From Heminiphilus faecis (GTDB lineage: Bacteria > Bacteroidota > Bacteroidia > Bacteroidales > Muribaculaceae), in contig NZ_VSMC01000002.1 in the NCBI RefSeq assembly GCF_008728965.1, positions 1 to 64,000 of the forward strand: DNA of 64,000 nucleotides, read 5' to 3'. Below, piece by piece: positions 26,898 to 36,501 of this stretch. A program made the translations under genes and the position numbers. The notes under the pieces were generated by a model, which worked only from the letters and a program-made list of their open reading frames with translations, had not been told where the DNA came from and searched no databases. The first letter of the stretch is position 1, and each line of letters opens with the position of its first letter.

Positions 26898-29360
26898 ATG
26901 AATATCTCTTATAATTGGCTCAAAGAGTATATCGACTTCTCGCTTACACCCGAGGAGTTAGCCGACGCACTGACATCTATCGGTCTTGAAGTCGGCGGTA
27001 TAGAAGAAGTAGAATCGATACGCGGCGGTCTGCGCGGCATAGTCATAGGCAAGGTACTCACGTGTGAAGAGCACCCTAACAGCGACCACCTGCACATAAC
27101 CACAGTGGATCTCGGCGCATCAGAGCCGGTACAGATCGTGTGCGGAGCGCCGAATGTAGCAGCCGGTCAGACAGTGGTCGTAGCTACGGTAGGCACCACC
27201 CTTTATGACGGAGACAATGAGTTCGTGATAAAACGCTCAAAAATACGTGGAGTAGAGTCGCTCGGCATGATATGTGCTGAAGACGAGATCGGTACAGGTA
27301 CTTCGCATGACGGCATAATAGTTATCGACAAGAATATCAAGCCCGGCACCCCGGCTGCCGAATACTATAACCTGAAAAGCGACTACATGATTGAAGTCGA
27401 TCTGACGCCCAACCGTGTTGATGCGGCATCGCACTATGGAGTGGCCCGCGATCTGTCGGCATGGCTTGCCTGCCACGCAACCCCGTCGCAACTTCACCGT
27501 CCCGCGGTAGATTCTTTCAAGACCGATACTCACGATGGAGCTGTTGCCGTTGAGGTCGACGACTACAACGCTTGCCCGCGTTATACCGGCATAACTATAA
27601 GAAATATAAAAGTGGCTGAAAGCCCCGAATGGCTGAAAAACTATCTTTCTGCCATAGGGCAAAGGCCTATTAACAATATTGTCGACATAACAAACTTCAT
27701 CCTTCTTGGCATGGGACAGCCCCTCCACTGTTTTGACGTCGACAAAATCGCTGGAGGAAAAGTCGTGGTACGTCACTGCGCGGAAGGCACTCCTTTTACC
27801 ACCCTTGACGAGATTGAGCGCAAACTTGATGCGCGCGATCTTATGATATGCAACGCCGAGCAACCGATGTGTATTGCCGGAGTATTCGGTGGCCTTGATT
27901 CAGGCGTGACTCAAACAACGACATCAATATTTCTTGAAAGCGCATATTTCAACCCCACTTCAATACGCAAAACAGCCCGCCGCCACGGACTGAGCACAGA
28001 CGCCTCATTCCGCTACGAACGCGGCACGGACCCCAACGCCACTCTGTACTGCCTAAAATTAGCGGCACTTATGGTGAAAGAACTTGCCGGCGGAGAAATA
28101 TGCGGCGATGTCATAGACATATATCCCGAACCGGTAAAGCCATTTCCGGTAAAACTTGAATACGATTATGTGGATTCGCTTGTAGGCAAGAAAATACCCC
28201 ACGACACGGTCAACGCTATAGCAAAGTCGCTTGAAATGGATATAACCTCATGCGACGACTCTTCAGTAGAACTGCTCGTACCCACTTACAGAGTAGATGT
28301 GCAGCGTCCGTGTGATGTAGTGGAAGACATATTGCGCATATACGGCTACAACAACGTCGAGTTCTCCAACACTCTGCACTCAAGCCTTTCGTTCAAGACC
28401 ATCACCGATCAGTCCAATGATTTGCGCGAACTGATAAGCAACCAGTTGAGCTCGACCGGCTTCAATGAGATTCTGAACAATTCGCTTACTGCAGAACACT
28501 ATTATGAGGATCTTGCCGACGAACGTAACGTACCGGTCAAACTGTTGAATCCTTTGAGCAATGACCTGAACGTAATGCGCATGACACTGCTGTTCGGTGG
28601 ACTTGAGACAATCGAGCACAATGTAAACCGTCGCGACCCCGACATGATGCTTTACGAATTCGGCAATGTATATTCATGCGACCCGTCTGTAGAATCCACA
28701 GCCGACAATCCTATCGCACCCTATACCGAGACTCACCGTCTCGCCCTATGGCTCACCGGCAATATACGTACCGGCAACTGGGCTCGTCCGGAAGAAAAAT
28801 CCACATTCTTTGATATGAAGGCTATCGTGGCCAACATATTTGCTCGGCTCGGCATAAATGCAAAAGAGATAGAGCTTGCCGCCACAACCGATAAAAAGCT
28901 AAACGATGCCGTTAAAATAATGACTCGTTCCGGTAAAGAGCTCGGCGTCATGGGTACCGTAACAAAACCGATGCTTAAACGTTGCGGCGTAAAACAAGAA
29001 GTAATATATGCCGAACTCGACTGGCAGACAATCGTAAAACTCGCGGTCAAGAAAAAAGTCACATACACTCCACTCCCAAAGACTCATCCGGTAAAGCGCG
29101 ATCTCGCACTGCTAATTGACGAAAGTGTGACGATGAGCCATATTGAAAAAATAGTGCGTGACAGCGAGAAGAAACTCTTACGCGATGTGACTCTGTTTGA
29201 CGTATATTGCGGAAAGAATCTTGATCCGGGTAAAAAGAGCTATGCCATATCCATCACTCTTCAGGATAATGAAAAAACCCTGCAGGACAAACAGATTGAA
29301 GCCATAATGAATAAAATAGTCACCAATCTGCAGAAACAGACAGGAGCTACACTAAGATAA
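26898..29360 (+). CDS. pheT: Phenylalanyl-tRNA synthetase beta subunit
   Basis: Large subunit of the (alpha-beta)2 enzyme charging tRNA-Phe. The 820 residues show the N-terminal tRNA-binding OB fold (CEEHPNSDHLHITTVDLG, about 55-75), the B3/B4 editing region, the B5 domain, the catalytic-like core and the C-terminal anticodon-binding fold (KTHPVKRDLALLIDE, about 733-747). The partner pheS is not adjacent, as is usual in Bacteroidales. yebC follows 33 bases later. Confidence 0.97.
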   Translation: MNISYNWLKEYIDFSLTPEELADALTSIGLEVGGIEEVESIRGGLRGIVIGKVLTCEEHPNSDHLHITTVDLGASEPVQIVCGAPNVAAGQTVVVATVGTTLYDGDNEFVIKRSKIRGVESLGMICAEDEIGTGTSHDGIIVIDKNIKPGTPAAEYYNLKSDYMIEVDLTPNRVDAASHYGVARDLSAWLACHATPSQLHRPAVDSFKTDTHDGAVAVEVDDYNACPRYTGITIRNIKVAESPEWLKNYLSAIGQRPINNIVDITNFILLGMGQPLHCFDVDKIAGGKVVVRHCAEGTPFTTLDEIERKLDARDLMICNAEQPMCIAGVFGGLDSGVTQTTTSIFLESAYFNPTSIRKTARRHGLSTDASFRYERGTDPNATLYCLKLAALMVKELAGGEICGDVIDIYPEPVKPFPVKLEYDYVDSLVGKKIPHDTVNAIAKSLEMDITSCDDSSVELLVPTYRVDVQRPCDVVEDILRIYGYNNVEFSNTLHSSLSFKTITDQSNDLRELISNQLSSTGFNEILNNSLTAEHYYEDLADERNVPVKLLNPLSNDLNVMRMTLLFGGLETIEHNVNRRDPDMMLYEFGNVYSCDPSVESTADNPIAPYTETHRLALWLTGNIRTGNWARPEEKSTFFDMKAIVANIFARLGINAKEIELAATTDKKLNDAVKIMTRSGKELGVMGTVTKPMLKRCGVKQEVIYAELDWQTIVKLAVKKKVTYTPLPKTHPVKRDLALLIDESVTMSHIEKIVRDSEKKLLRDVTLFDVYCGKNLDPGKKSYAISITLQDNEKTLQDKQIEAIMNKIVTNLQKQTGATLR

Positions 29361-29393
29361 ATCATACAAACAAAAATATAAACATTCAATATT

Positions 29394-30116
29394 ATGGGAA
29401 GAGCTTTTGAATACCGTAAAGCAAGAAAAATGAAACGCTGGGGCAATATGTCTCGCACATTTACCCGTATAGGTAAGGAAATTACCATTGCAGCCAAAGC
29501 CGGCGGTCCCGACCCCGATACAAACCCCCGTCTGCGTGTGCTTATGCAGAACGCCAAGGCGGCCAACATGCCTAAGGACACCGTAGAACGAGCCATCAAG
29601 AAAGCCACCGACAAAGAAGCCGGCGACTACAAGGAAATCGTATATGAAGGATATGGACCTTTCGGCATAGCCATTGTTGTAGAAGCTGCCACCGACAATA
29701 ATACCCGTACTGTAGCCAATGTACGTTCTTATTTCAACAAGCACGGCGGCACACTCGGCACACAAGGCTCGCTGTCATTCCTCTTCGAACACAAAAGCGT
29801 GTTCAAAATAAAGCCCAAAGAGGGACTTTCTACCGAAGACCTTGAGCTTGAGCTTATTGACTACGGCGTTGACGAAGTTGAAGCCGACGAAGACGAAATC
29901 ATGCTCTACGGCGCGTTTGAAGAGTTTGCCAATATTCAGAAATACCTTGAAGAAAACGGCTTCGAAATCGTAAGTGCAGAATTTGAACGCATACCTAACG
30001 ACCTTAAAGAGGTAACCGCCGAACAGCGTGTACAGCTTGAGAAACTCCTCGAAAAGTTTGAGGAGGATGAAGATGTACAGAATGTATTCCACAACATGAA
30101 GGAAGAGGAAGAATAA
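29394..30116 (+). CDS. yebC: YebC/PmpR family protein
   Basis: A 240-residue cytosolic protein of the YebC/PmpR family, whose members act as DNA-binding regulators or in relief of ribosome stalling. The family opening reads GRAFEYRKARKMKRWGNMSRTF, followed by AGGPDPDTNPRLRVLMQNAKAANMP and the YEGYGPFGIAIVVEA block (about 82-98). Length is normal. Co-directional with pheT at 33 bases and followed by a strong hairpin terminator. Confidence 0.95.
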   Translation: MGRAFEYRKARKMKRWGNMSRTFTRIGKEITIAAKAGGPDPDTNPRLRVLMQNAKAANMPKDTVERAIKKATDKEAGDYKEIVYEGYGPFGIAIVVEAATDNNTRTVANVRSYFNKHGGTLGTQGSLSFLFEHKSVFKIKPKEGLSTEDLELELIDYGVDEVEADEDEIMLYGAFEEFANIQKYLEENGFEIVSAEFERIPNDLKEVTAEQRVQLEKLLEKFEEDEDVQNVFHNMKEEEE

Positions 30117-30146
30117 ATCTATTCTTTCCGGCATACCCGATAACAA

Positions 30147-30177
30147 GGGGACGGGTCCGCATGTCGAGCCCGTCCCC
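30147..30177 (+). terminator. Terminator after yebC
   Basis: GGGGACGGG (30147-30155) and CCCGTCCCC (30169-30177) form a perfect 9-bp stem. The ATG at 30161 lies inside the loop and is therefore an unlikely start for the next gene. Confidence 0.75.
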
Positions 30178-30193
30178 GTTTCATAAAGGCCAT

Positions 30194-31372
30194 ATGGAAG
30201 AAATACTCCAAGACATAGGTGTCGAGATTGACAATCTGAATCTGCTCGGGCAGTTTATAATGCTTGCCGCGGTACTTGTCGTAGCGTCGGTAATATACAT
30301 GCTCTACACTAAAATCATTGTAAAGCTAATACTTAAAGCCACCGCAAAAACCGACACGAAATGGGATGATTATCTGCTGAATATCGATGTCCTTAACTCG
30401 CTGAAACATCTTATATTCCCCATAATACTGTATTTTTTCACTCCTCTTGTATTTCAAGGCCACCCCGAAGCACTGTTTTACGCTCGCAAAACCATACTCG
30501 TATGGCTCATAATAGTATGTGTAAAGTTATGCTTGGCCGTTCTTGACGGACTGCATATAGCATCAACCGAAGAAACCGGGCTAAAGCACCATCCACTAAA
30601 CGGATTGACGCAAATGCTCAAACTGATTGCCATATGTGTGGGCGTAATAATAGGCATAAGTGCGTTGCTTGACAAGAATCCCGCGGTGATACTCACCGGC
30701 CTCGGCGCTTCGGCGGCAGTACTCATGCTGGTATTCAAAGACACAATACTCGGGCTCGTCGCAGGGGTGCAGCTGTCGGTCAACAAGATGCTCAAGACAG
30801 GCGACTGGATAACCATACCCACACGCAACATAAACGGCATAGTAAAACACGTAGCGCTTACAACCGTGAAAGTACAGAATTATGACAACACAATCGTAAC
30901 CGTACCGCCCTATGCGCTTATCAGCGAATCGTTTCAGAACTGGAACAGCATGCAGGAAAGCGGGGCTCGACGAGTGATGAGATCCATAAATATCGACATG
31001 AACACAATACGCTTCTGTACACCCGACGAAATGCGCCGTTATGAAGATAACGGCTGGCTTGACGGCATGGAGCGCTCAGGAGATACGGAGGTGAATCTTC
31101 GTGTATTCCGCCACTATCTTGAAAACTATCTTGTAAACCACCCGCGCATAGTAGTCAACGACGATAAAAAGATGTTTCTTATGATACGCCAGCTTCAACC
31201 CACACCGCAGGGGCTGCCGATTGAACTGTATTTCTTCTCTTCCTTCACGGCATGGAAACCATATGAATATATGCAAGCCGACATATTTGACCATACGATA
31301 GCCATAATTAAAGAATTCGGACTAAAAATATATCAGGCACCATCAGGTACCGATCTTGCACTTATAAAATAA
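30194..31372 (+). CDS. MscS-family mechanosensitive channel, YbdG type
   Basis: Inner-membrane channel of 392 residues from the ATG at 30194. Four or five membrane segments (about 15-170) lead into the pore helix and MscS beta domain (GLGASAAVLMLVFKDTILGLVAGVQLSVNKMLKTGDWI, then VTVPPYALISESFQNW). The sequence SGARRVMRSINIDMNTIRF and the long C-terminal cytoplasmic domain fit the YbdG/MscM-like branch. It probably releases solutes on osmotic down-shock. An ATG 11 codons upstream lies in the yebC terminator and was rejected. Confidence 0.9.
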   Translation: MEEILQDIGVEIDNLNLLGQFIMLAAVLVVASVIYMLYTKIIVKLILKATAKTDTKWDDYLLNIDVLNSLKHLIFPIILYFFTPLVFQGHPEALFYARKTILVWLIIVCVKLCLAVLDGLHIASTEETGLKHHPLNGLTQMLKLIAICVGVIIGISALLDKNPAVILTGLGASAAVLMLVFKDTILGLVAGVQLSVNKMLKTGDWITIPTRNINGIVKHVALTTVKVQNYDNTIVTVPPYALISESFQNWNSMQESGARRVMRSINIDMNTIRFCTPDEMRRYEDNGWLDGMERSGDTEVNLRVFRHYLENYLVNHPRIVVNDDKKMFLMIRQLQPTPQGLPIELYFFSSFTAWKPYEYMQADIFDHTIAIIKEFGLKIYQAPSGTDLALIK

Positions 31373-31384
31373 CATCATCTAAAA

Positions 31385-32161
31385 ATGACACATTCCGACC
31401 TTAAAGAACTGCTTGACAGAGAAGCGGCCCGTATAAATAATCCCGATTTTATAGGTCGGGATCCGGTACAGTTTCCCCGTCGCTTCGAGCGCCTGCAGGA
31501 CATTGAGATTGTATCGCTGCTCAGTTCCACAATAGCATGGGGCAACCGCAAGATGATATGCAATAATTGCGAAAAGATGCTCTCCCTTATGGACCACGAG
31601 CCCTACCGATATGTAATGGATGAAGGCTACGAATATCTGCCTGACATGAATATCCACCGTACTTTCTTTGCCAAAGATTTCCGTCATTTCCTTCGGGGGC
31701 TCCATTCCATATACAAACGTCATAATTCGCTGGCAGACTTTGCTCGAGCCGTCGGCATAGCCTCACACGAAACACCCGCATGGAAACTGGTAGAGGCTCT
31801 TAACGGTGAACTCGCCGAAGCCAATCACGGCGTTCATGACCCACGCTGTTTGCCCGGCAATCTTGGCAACACGGCTCTCAAACGCATAAACATGGCATTA
31901 CGATGGCTTGTAAGAGATGACGGCATAGTCGACCTCGGGGTATGGAATGTCATAAAACCCTCACAACTGTATATACCGCTTGATGTACATGTGGGCAATA
32001 CCGCAAGAGAACTCGGACTGCTGCACCGTAAAGCCAATGATAGGAAATCGGTGATATCGCTGACCGAAACTCTGCGTGATATGCGACCGGAAGATCCGGT
32101 ATGGTATGACTATGCTCTTTTCGGTCTCGGAGTAGACAACTCCCTGCCATCCGCATATTAA
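31385..32161 (+). CDS. TIGR02757 (DUF2400) family protein
   Basis: A 258-residue cytosolic protein of the TIGR02757 family, common in Bacteroidetes and of unknown function. Characteristic segments are EIVSLLSSTIAWGNRKMI (about 40-57), FLRGLHSIYKRHNSL and the C-terminal PLDVHVGNTARELGLLHRK with PVWYDYALFGLGV. The helical layout recalls HhH-GPD-type DNA glycosylases, but the function is unproven. Starts 12 bases after the channel gene. Confidence 0.85.
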   Translation: MTHSDLKELLDREAARINNPDFIGRDPVQFPRRFERLQDIEIVSLLSSTIAWGNRKMICNNCEKMLSLMDHEPYRYVMDEGYEYLPDMNIHRTFFAKDFRHFLRGLHSIYKRHNSLADFARAVGIASHETPAWKLVEALNGELAEANHGVHDPRCLPGNLGNTALKRINMALRWLVRDDGIVDLGVWNVIKPSQLYIPLDVHVGNTARELGLLHRKANDRKSVISLTETLRDMRPEDPVWYDYALFGLGVDNSLPSAY

Positions 32162-32204
32162 CTTAATTTAACCTATATTTAAGGACGTGACACTGCATAC
32201 TTAG

Positions 32205-32212
32205 TATCTTTA
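32205..32212 (+). promoter_or_regulatory. Weak -7 box before the DUF1573 pair
   Basis: TATCTTTA differs from TAnnTTTG at the last base and lies 38 bases before the first DUF1573 start. Partial support only. Confidence 0.3.
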
Positions 32213-32250
32213 CGTGTTATATTGTCACTTACCTCAACTATACAATTGAT

Positions 32251-32631
32251 ATGAAAAAATATTTGTTTTCACTTATTGCACTTACCATGGCGTTTATCGT
32301 AATGGCGGCAGGAGAGCCGAAAATATCATTCAACGCCACAACCCACGACTTCGGCACTATAAAAGAAGCTGACGGAGAAGTCGCGTATGACTTTGTCATA
32401 AAAAATACAGGTACGGCCCCCCTTATCATAGTTTCAGCTTCAGCATCATGTGGATGCACTACACCCAAAATACCGCGCGAGCCTATAAAACCCGGAGGAA
32501 CAGCCAAGCTGAAAGTAATCTATGATCCAACCGGACGTCCCGGTGAATTTGAAAAAACTGTAAAGATTAAGTCCAACATCAAAGGCGACCGCAAAGTATT
32601 GCGCATAAAAGGTGTTGTCGTACCCAAATAA
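32251..32631 (+). CDS. DUF1573 secreted protein, single domain
   Basis: A 126-residue exported protein: signal peptide (about 1-20), then one DUF1573 immunoglobulin-like domain (FNATTHDFGTIKEADGEVAYDFVIKNTGTAPL, SASCGCTTP, PGGTAKLKVIYDPTGRPG). The CGC pair is a family hallmark. The domain is abundant in Bacteroidetes; its role is unknown. The next gene encodes a longer relative 11 bases downstream, so the two are probably made together. Confidence 0.88.
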   Translation: MKKYLFSLIALTMAFIVMAAGEPKISFNATTHDFGTIKEADGEVAYDFVIKNTGTAPLIIVSASASCGCTTPKIPREPIKPGGTAKLKVIYDPTGRPGEFEKTVKIKSNIKGDRKVLRIKGVVVPK

Positions 32632-32642
32632 AATCAACCTGA

Positions 32643-33725
32643 ATGAAACTCAAAATACTTTTATCAGCAATATCATTTGTGGCAGCCTGTACCATCGCGG
32701 CAAATGCCGCACCGGCTGCAAGATGGCTTGAAACCACCCATGACTTCGGAGCGTTTGATGAAGACATGGGTAATGTGGATGCACTATTCAGAGTAGTCAA
32801 CGACGGCGACGCGCCATTGGTCATACTCGCTGCCCGCGCATCATGTGGCTGCACCGTGCCGGCATTTACGTCAGACGGTATAGCCCCCGGCGACACCGCA
32901 ACCATAAAAGTCACATACAATCCTGCCGGCCGGCCGGGAAAATTCAACAAGAAAGTAAAAGTAGAGACAAATTGCGAGCCGTCCCAGAGTATTCTTACAA
33001 TAAAAGGAGTGGTAATAGGGGCTTCCAACACACTTAGAGCCCGGTTCCCGATAGAAGTTGGACCTCTTAAATTACGTAATTCATCACTGCCTATGGGAGA
33101 AATTTCGAAAGGACGCGTCAAGACTGGCTTCCTTGAAGGATACAATCAGAGTCCCGACACGATACATCCGTCGGTCAGCGGCCTTCCCGAATTCATAAAA
33201 GTAGACATAGCTCCACGAGCCGTACCGCCGGGAGAGCAGACTACATTTACATTTTTCTACGACACATCTCGCGACAATGATTGGGGTCTTGTAAGTCATG
33301 AAGCTACATTTTTCCCCGATACAGATATTACCGAAGGAAAAACAGTCGACATAATGGCTATTATAAAAGAGGATTTCAGCAAGCTTTCCAAAGAACAACT
33401 CGAGAAAGCTCCGCGTATAGCGCTGTCGGAGACTTCTGTAGATTTGGGAGATATAAATCGCGACGATACCTACGAACGTGAAATCCTGATCGACAACTTC
33501 GGCAAGGACCAGCTGATCATAAGAAAAGTATCGACTCCCGACCCATCCGTATCGGTAAGAATAAATAAAGACAAAATAAAAGGAGGCGCACAGGGGCGGA
33601 TGACTATAAAAGTAGTACCGTCACCGTCATCCGACAACGATATACTTAATTCACGAATAACGATAATCACCAACGATCCCGACCGGCCTACATCGATAGT
33701 AAGAGTCACGGGAGAATATAAATAA
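32643..33725 (+). CDS. DUF1573 secreted protein, extended
   Basis: A 360-residue exported protein with a signal peptide (about 1-23). The first DUF1573 domain (WLETTHDFGAFDEDMGNVDALFRV, ARASCGCTVP, PGDTATIKVTYNPAGRPG) is followed by two further beta-sandwich regions. The last (ISLGDINRDDTYEREILIDNFGKDQL-like, about 260-345) again resembles DUF1573 but lacks the CGC pair. It is probably a tandem duplication product of the short upstream gene that gained domains. Function unknown; envelope location inferred. Confidence 0.85.
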   Translation: MKLKILLSAISFVAACTIAANAAPAARWLETTHDFGAFDEDMGNVDALFRVVNDGDAPLVILAARASCGCTVPAFTSDGIAPGDTATIKVTYNPAGRPGKFNKKVKVETNCEPSQSILTIKGVVIGASNTLRARFPIEVGPLKLRNSSLPMGEISKGRVKTGFLEGYNQSPDTIHPSVSGLPEFIKVDIAPRAVPPGEQTTFTFFYDTSRDNDWGLVSHEATFFPDTDITEGKTVDIMAIIKEDFSKLSKEQLEKAPRIALSETSVDLGDINRDDTYEREILIDNFGKDQLIIRKVSTPDPSVSVRINKDKIKGGAQGRMTIKVVPSPSSDNDILNSRITIITNDPDRPTSIVRVTGEYK

Positions 33726-33745
33726 TCAAACCGTTATCATTCATC

Positions 33746-34843
33746 ATGGACCAACACAAACATATAGAAAATGACAAACAATATATAGGATTGACCGTAA
33801 ACGGCGGAGTGGCACAACCTCCGTCGGTCAATCCGTACCTAAAACCGAGAAGCCGACGTCCGCTACCCACATCGGGTGAATTGGTAGAAGGAATACTTAA
33901 AGGCGACGTAACCACATTAAGCCGCGCCGTCACTCTTGTCGAAAGCCTGTCGCCGGCACATCAGACAATAGCGCAAGAAGTGATAGAGAAGTGTCTGCCA
34001 TACTCAGGCAATTCAAGACGCATAGGTATAACCGGCGTACCGGGTGCGGGAAAATCCACGTCAATAGATGCATTCGGTCTGCACGTGCTCAAAGACGGGG
34101 GTAAACTTGCGGTACTTGCCATAGACCCGTCAAGCGAACGCACAAAAGGCTCCATCCTCGGCGACAAGACCCGCATGGAGCGTCTTGCAGTACATCCCTC
34201 GGCTTTTGTACGTCCCAGCCCGTCGGCAGGAAGTCTCGGAGGAGTAGCACGTAAAACACGTGAAACGATAGTATTGTGTGAAGCCGCAGGCTACAACAAC
34301 ATATTTGTGGAGACCGTCGGAGTAGGCCAAAGCGAGACCGCGGTGCACTCCATGGTCGATTTCTTCCTGCTAATACAACTTGCCGGAACAGGCGATGAGC
34401 TGCAAGGCATAAAACGCGGCATCATGGAAATGGCCGACGGTATTGTCATAAACAAGGCCGACGGCGATAATATAGATCGAGCACGTCTTGCCCAAGCCCA
34501 ATTTCGCAGCGCTTTGCATCTGTTTCCGCCCACATTATCGGGGTGGATGCCTGAAGTGCTCTGCTATTCCGGATATTATGACCTCGGCATCGAAGAAGTA
34601 TGGGAAATGATTGACCGTTACTTCAATTTCGTTAAAGAAAACGGATATTTTGAGCAAAAACGCCGTGAGCAGGCCCGTTACTGGATGTTTGAGACCATTA
34701 ACGAGAAACTGCGCCGACACTTCTATAATGACCCGGAAGTGGAACAGATGCTGCGCGAGAAAGAAGTACGGGTATTAAACAACCAGCAAAGTTCATTTAC
34801 CGCCGCCCGCGACGTACTCGATTTCTACTTCAGCCATCATTAA
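33746..34843 (+). CDS. meaB: MeaB/ArgK-type GTPase, methylmalonyl-CoA mutase chaperone
   Basis: G3E-family P-loop GTPase that protects and reloads the B12-dependent methylmalonyl-CoA mutase, used in the succinate-propionate pathway. The 365 residues show Walker A GVPGAGKST (about 97-105), the LAIDPSSERTKGSILGDKTRM block, ETVGVGQSE (switch region) and the guanine motif NKADGDN. No mutase genes are adjacent in the window, unlike many genomes. Its stop overlaps by 4 bases the stop of the convergent His-rich lipoprotein gene. Confidence 0.94.
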   Translation: MDQHKHIENDKQYIGLTVNGGVAQPPSVNPYLKPRSRRPLPTSGELVEGILKGDVTTLSRAVTLVESLSPAHQTIAQEVIEKCLPYSGNSRRIGITGVPGAGKSTSIDAFGLHVLKDGGKLAVLAIDPSSERTKGSILGDKTRMERLAVHPSAFVRPSPSAGSLGGVARKTRETIVLCEAAGYNNIFVETVGVGQSETAVHSMVDFFLLIQLAGTGDELQGIKRGIMEMADGIVINKADGDNIDRARLAQAQFRSALHLFPPTLSGWMPEVLCYSGYYDLGIEEVWEMIDRYFNFVKENGYFEQKRREQARYWMFETINEKLRRHFYNDPEVEQMLREKEVRVLNNQQSSFTAARDVLDFYFSHH

Positions 34844-35040
34844 TGATGGTGATGATGCTTATGGTGCTTTTTGTGTTTCTTATGCTTTTTATGCTTATGT
34901 TTATGACCGTAGTCATCAAAATCATAGACATAATCGTTCTCTACGCCCCAATAACTGTGGAGAGTGCCACAAGAAGACAGCCCGGAAGCACTTATGGCCA
35001 TCACAGCCATAAGAAGCCACACAACATATTTTCTTTTCAT
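34840..35040 (-). CDS. Small lipoprotein with His/Lys-rich tail
   Basis: A 66-residue predicted lipoprotein read from the ATG at 35040. A Met three codons earlier is also possible. Residues 1-23 form a signal peptide ending in the lipobox LSSCG (Cys24). A short Tyr/Asp segment (VENDYVYDFDDYG) follows, and then a tail from residue 46 made almost only of His and Lys, ending in five His. Such tails commonly bind Zn, Ni or Cu, so surface or periplasmic metal binding is inferred. It is convergent with meaB and shares a TTAA stop overlap with it. No metal-transport gene is adjacent. Confidence 0.7.
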   Translation of the reverse strand: MKRKYVVWLLMAVMAISASGLSSCGTLHSYWGVENDYVYDFDDYGHKHKHKKHKKHKKHHKHHHHH

Positions 35041-35121
35041 TATCCTCATATAAGGTTGAAACTTCAATTTAATTTGTAATACAACCGAGGGAATAAAATT
35101 GTTTACCGGCAATATCCGAAT

Positions 35122-35778
35122 ATGAAACCGCAATATGTAATACAGACAACTGCCGACGGCTCCCATACCATATATCTGCCACAACTTGACGAGCATTACC
35201 ACTCTATAAAAGGCGCCATAACAGAGAGTTGCCACATATACCGCGATTGCGCCCTGCGACACAGGGCGCAGCAAGGCTTCGACCGGCCGTTGCGTCTGCT
35301 TGAAGTTGGTTTCGGCACAGGATTAAATGCCGCCGTATCTGCTGAATACAGCGACATACCGATTCACTACATTTCATTTGAACTGTACCCGTTGAGCCCT
35401 GACATATCGCAACGTCTCGGATATGACCGACCTCTAATAGAGGCAGTAAACCATGCGGCATGGGACACACCGGTAAACATAACAGATACATTCATTCTTG
35501 AAAAGCGACAGGCCGATTTTCTGACAGCCGACTTGCCGTGTGACATAGATATCGTATATTATGACGCTTTCGCCCCGGAAAAACAACCCGACCTATGGAG
35601 AATGGAAACTCTGCGACGAACGGTTGAAGCCATGGCCTCCGGCGGAGTACTGACTACATACTGTGCAAAAGGCTCAATCAGGCGTATGTTGTCAGCATTA
35701 GGACTTTATGTCGAGAGGCTTCCGGGCCCTCCGGGAGGAAAACGCGAGATTCTGCGTGCAACAAAAATAGCCAAATGA
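35122..35778 (+). CDS. mnmD: tRNA mnm5s2U34 methyltransferase, stand-alone MnmD
   Basis: SAM-dependent methyltransferase of 218 residues matching the MnmD domain (DUF752) of MnmC, which makes the last methylation of 5-methylaminomethyl-2-thiouridine at the tRNA wobble position. The SAM site reads LLEVGFGTGLNA (about 59-70), and the motif YYDAFAPEKQPDLW (about 149-162) is characteristic. The FAD oxidase half of MnmC is absent, as is known for stand-alone MnmD proteins. Its stop overlaps the next start by 4 bases. Confidence 0.92.
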   Translation: MKPQYVIQTTADGSHTIYLPQLDEHYHSIKGAITESCHIYRDCALRHRAQQGFDRPLRLLEVGFGTGLNAAVSAEYSDIPIHYISFELYPLSPDISQRLGYDRPLIEAVNHAAWDTPVNITDTFILEKRQADFLTADLPCDIDIVYYDAFAPEKQPDLWRMETLRRTVEAMASGGVLTTYCAKGSIRRMLSALGLYVERLPGPPGGKREILRATKIAK

Positions 35779-36470
35779 ATAAGCCTACACATCCATTTTT
35801 ATTCGCCATAGTCATATCGGCTCTTTGCACTGCTTGCGGCAACGATAAGAAAATCGCCTCTACCGCTGCCATCGTACAAGATGACCGTGTGCATATTTCT
35901 ACCGGAAGTGAAAGCGAAGACATTATTGCCATACAAAACGCATCAGCCACCATTGAGGCTTATCCGGTGGACAACAGTTGTGCGGGTCCATTTCGGATTG
36001 GCGACGAAATTCCAGAAAAAGCGGAAGGATTCGCCAAGATTGAGTCTCTGGAGAAAAAGATGTTGCCGAACGGGAAAATATATGAAACCCCTGTATATAT
36101 TTATGAAATCGGTAATGAGGGCTACGTGAAAGTCACACCGCAATATGATACGATAGCTAATTGCACTAACGACAAGATAGGCGAAATCTTCGTATACTCC
36201 GATTTATTTCTGACTGATAAAGGAGTCGGAGCTATGTCTTCAGTAGAGGAATTTGCCTCAGCCTATTCCGACTTCCATATCCGTTATGAGCCCGACGATA
36301 AATTATTCATCGTCGAGACTCCACAACTCAATAATGTCCAGTTCATTATCGACAACGAATATTATCAGGGAGAGGACACTGTTTTTACTTCTAACAAATC
36401 CTGCTACCTACAGGTCTCCGATTTCCAAAAAGCATCCTACTTCACAGCTATCCGCATAATTAAACATTAG
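35775..36470 (+). CDS. Predicted lipoprotein of unknown function
   Basis: A 231-residue predicted lipoprotein: signal peptide with lipobox LCTACG (Cys21), then an acidic, beta-rich domain (SCAGPFRIGDEIPEKAEGF about 66-84; EGYVKVTPQYD). I do not recognise a family. It overlaps mnmD by 4 bases and is therefore translationally coupled, although a functional link is doubtful. A short hairpin follows, and then the left boundary of the mobilizable element. Confidence 0.7.
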   Translation: MNKPTHPFLFAIVISALCTACGNDKKIASTAAIVQDDRVHISTGSESEDIIAIQNASATIEAYPVDNSCAGPFRIGDEIPEKAEGFAKIESLEKKMLPNGKIYETPVYIYEIGNEGYVKVTPQYDTIANCTNDKIGEIFVYSDLFLTDKGVGAMSSVEEFASAYSDFHIRYEPDDKLFIVETPQLNNVQFIIDNEYYQGEDTVFTSNKSCYLQVSDFQKASYFTAIRIIKH

Positions 36471-36474
36471 CCTT

Positions 36475-36501
36475 TTCCAAAGATTTGTTGTAACTTTGGA
36501 A
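36475..36501 (+). terminator. Terminator after the mnmD-lipoprotein pair
   Basis: TTCCAAAG (36475-36482) and CTTTGGAA (36494-36501) form an 8-bp stem with an 11-base loop followed by TACTTTTCTT. The rest of the gap to 36684 holds only short repeats and probably the left end of the mobile element. Confidence 0.55.

Noticed and set aside
30161-30193. Upstream ATG for the YbdG-type channel
   Set aside because: It lies in the loop of the yebC terminator hairpin, and the downstream ATG at 30194 gives the normal family start.
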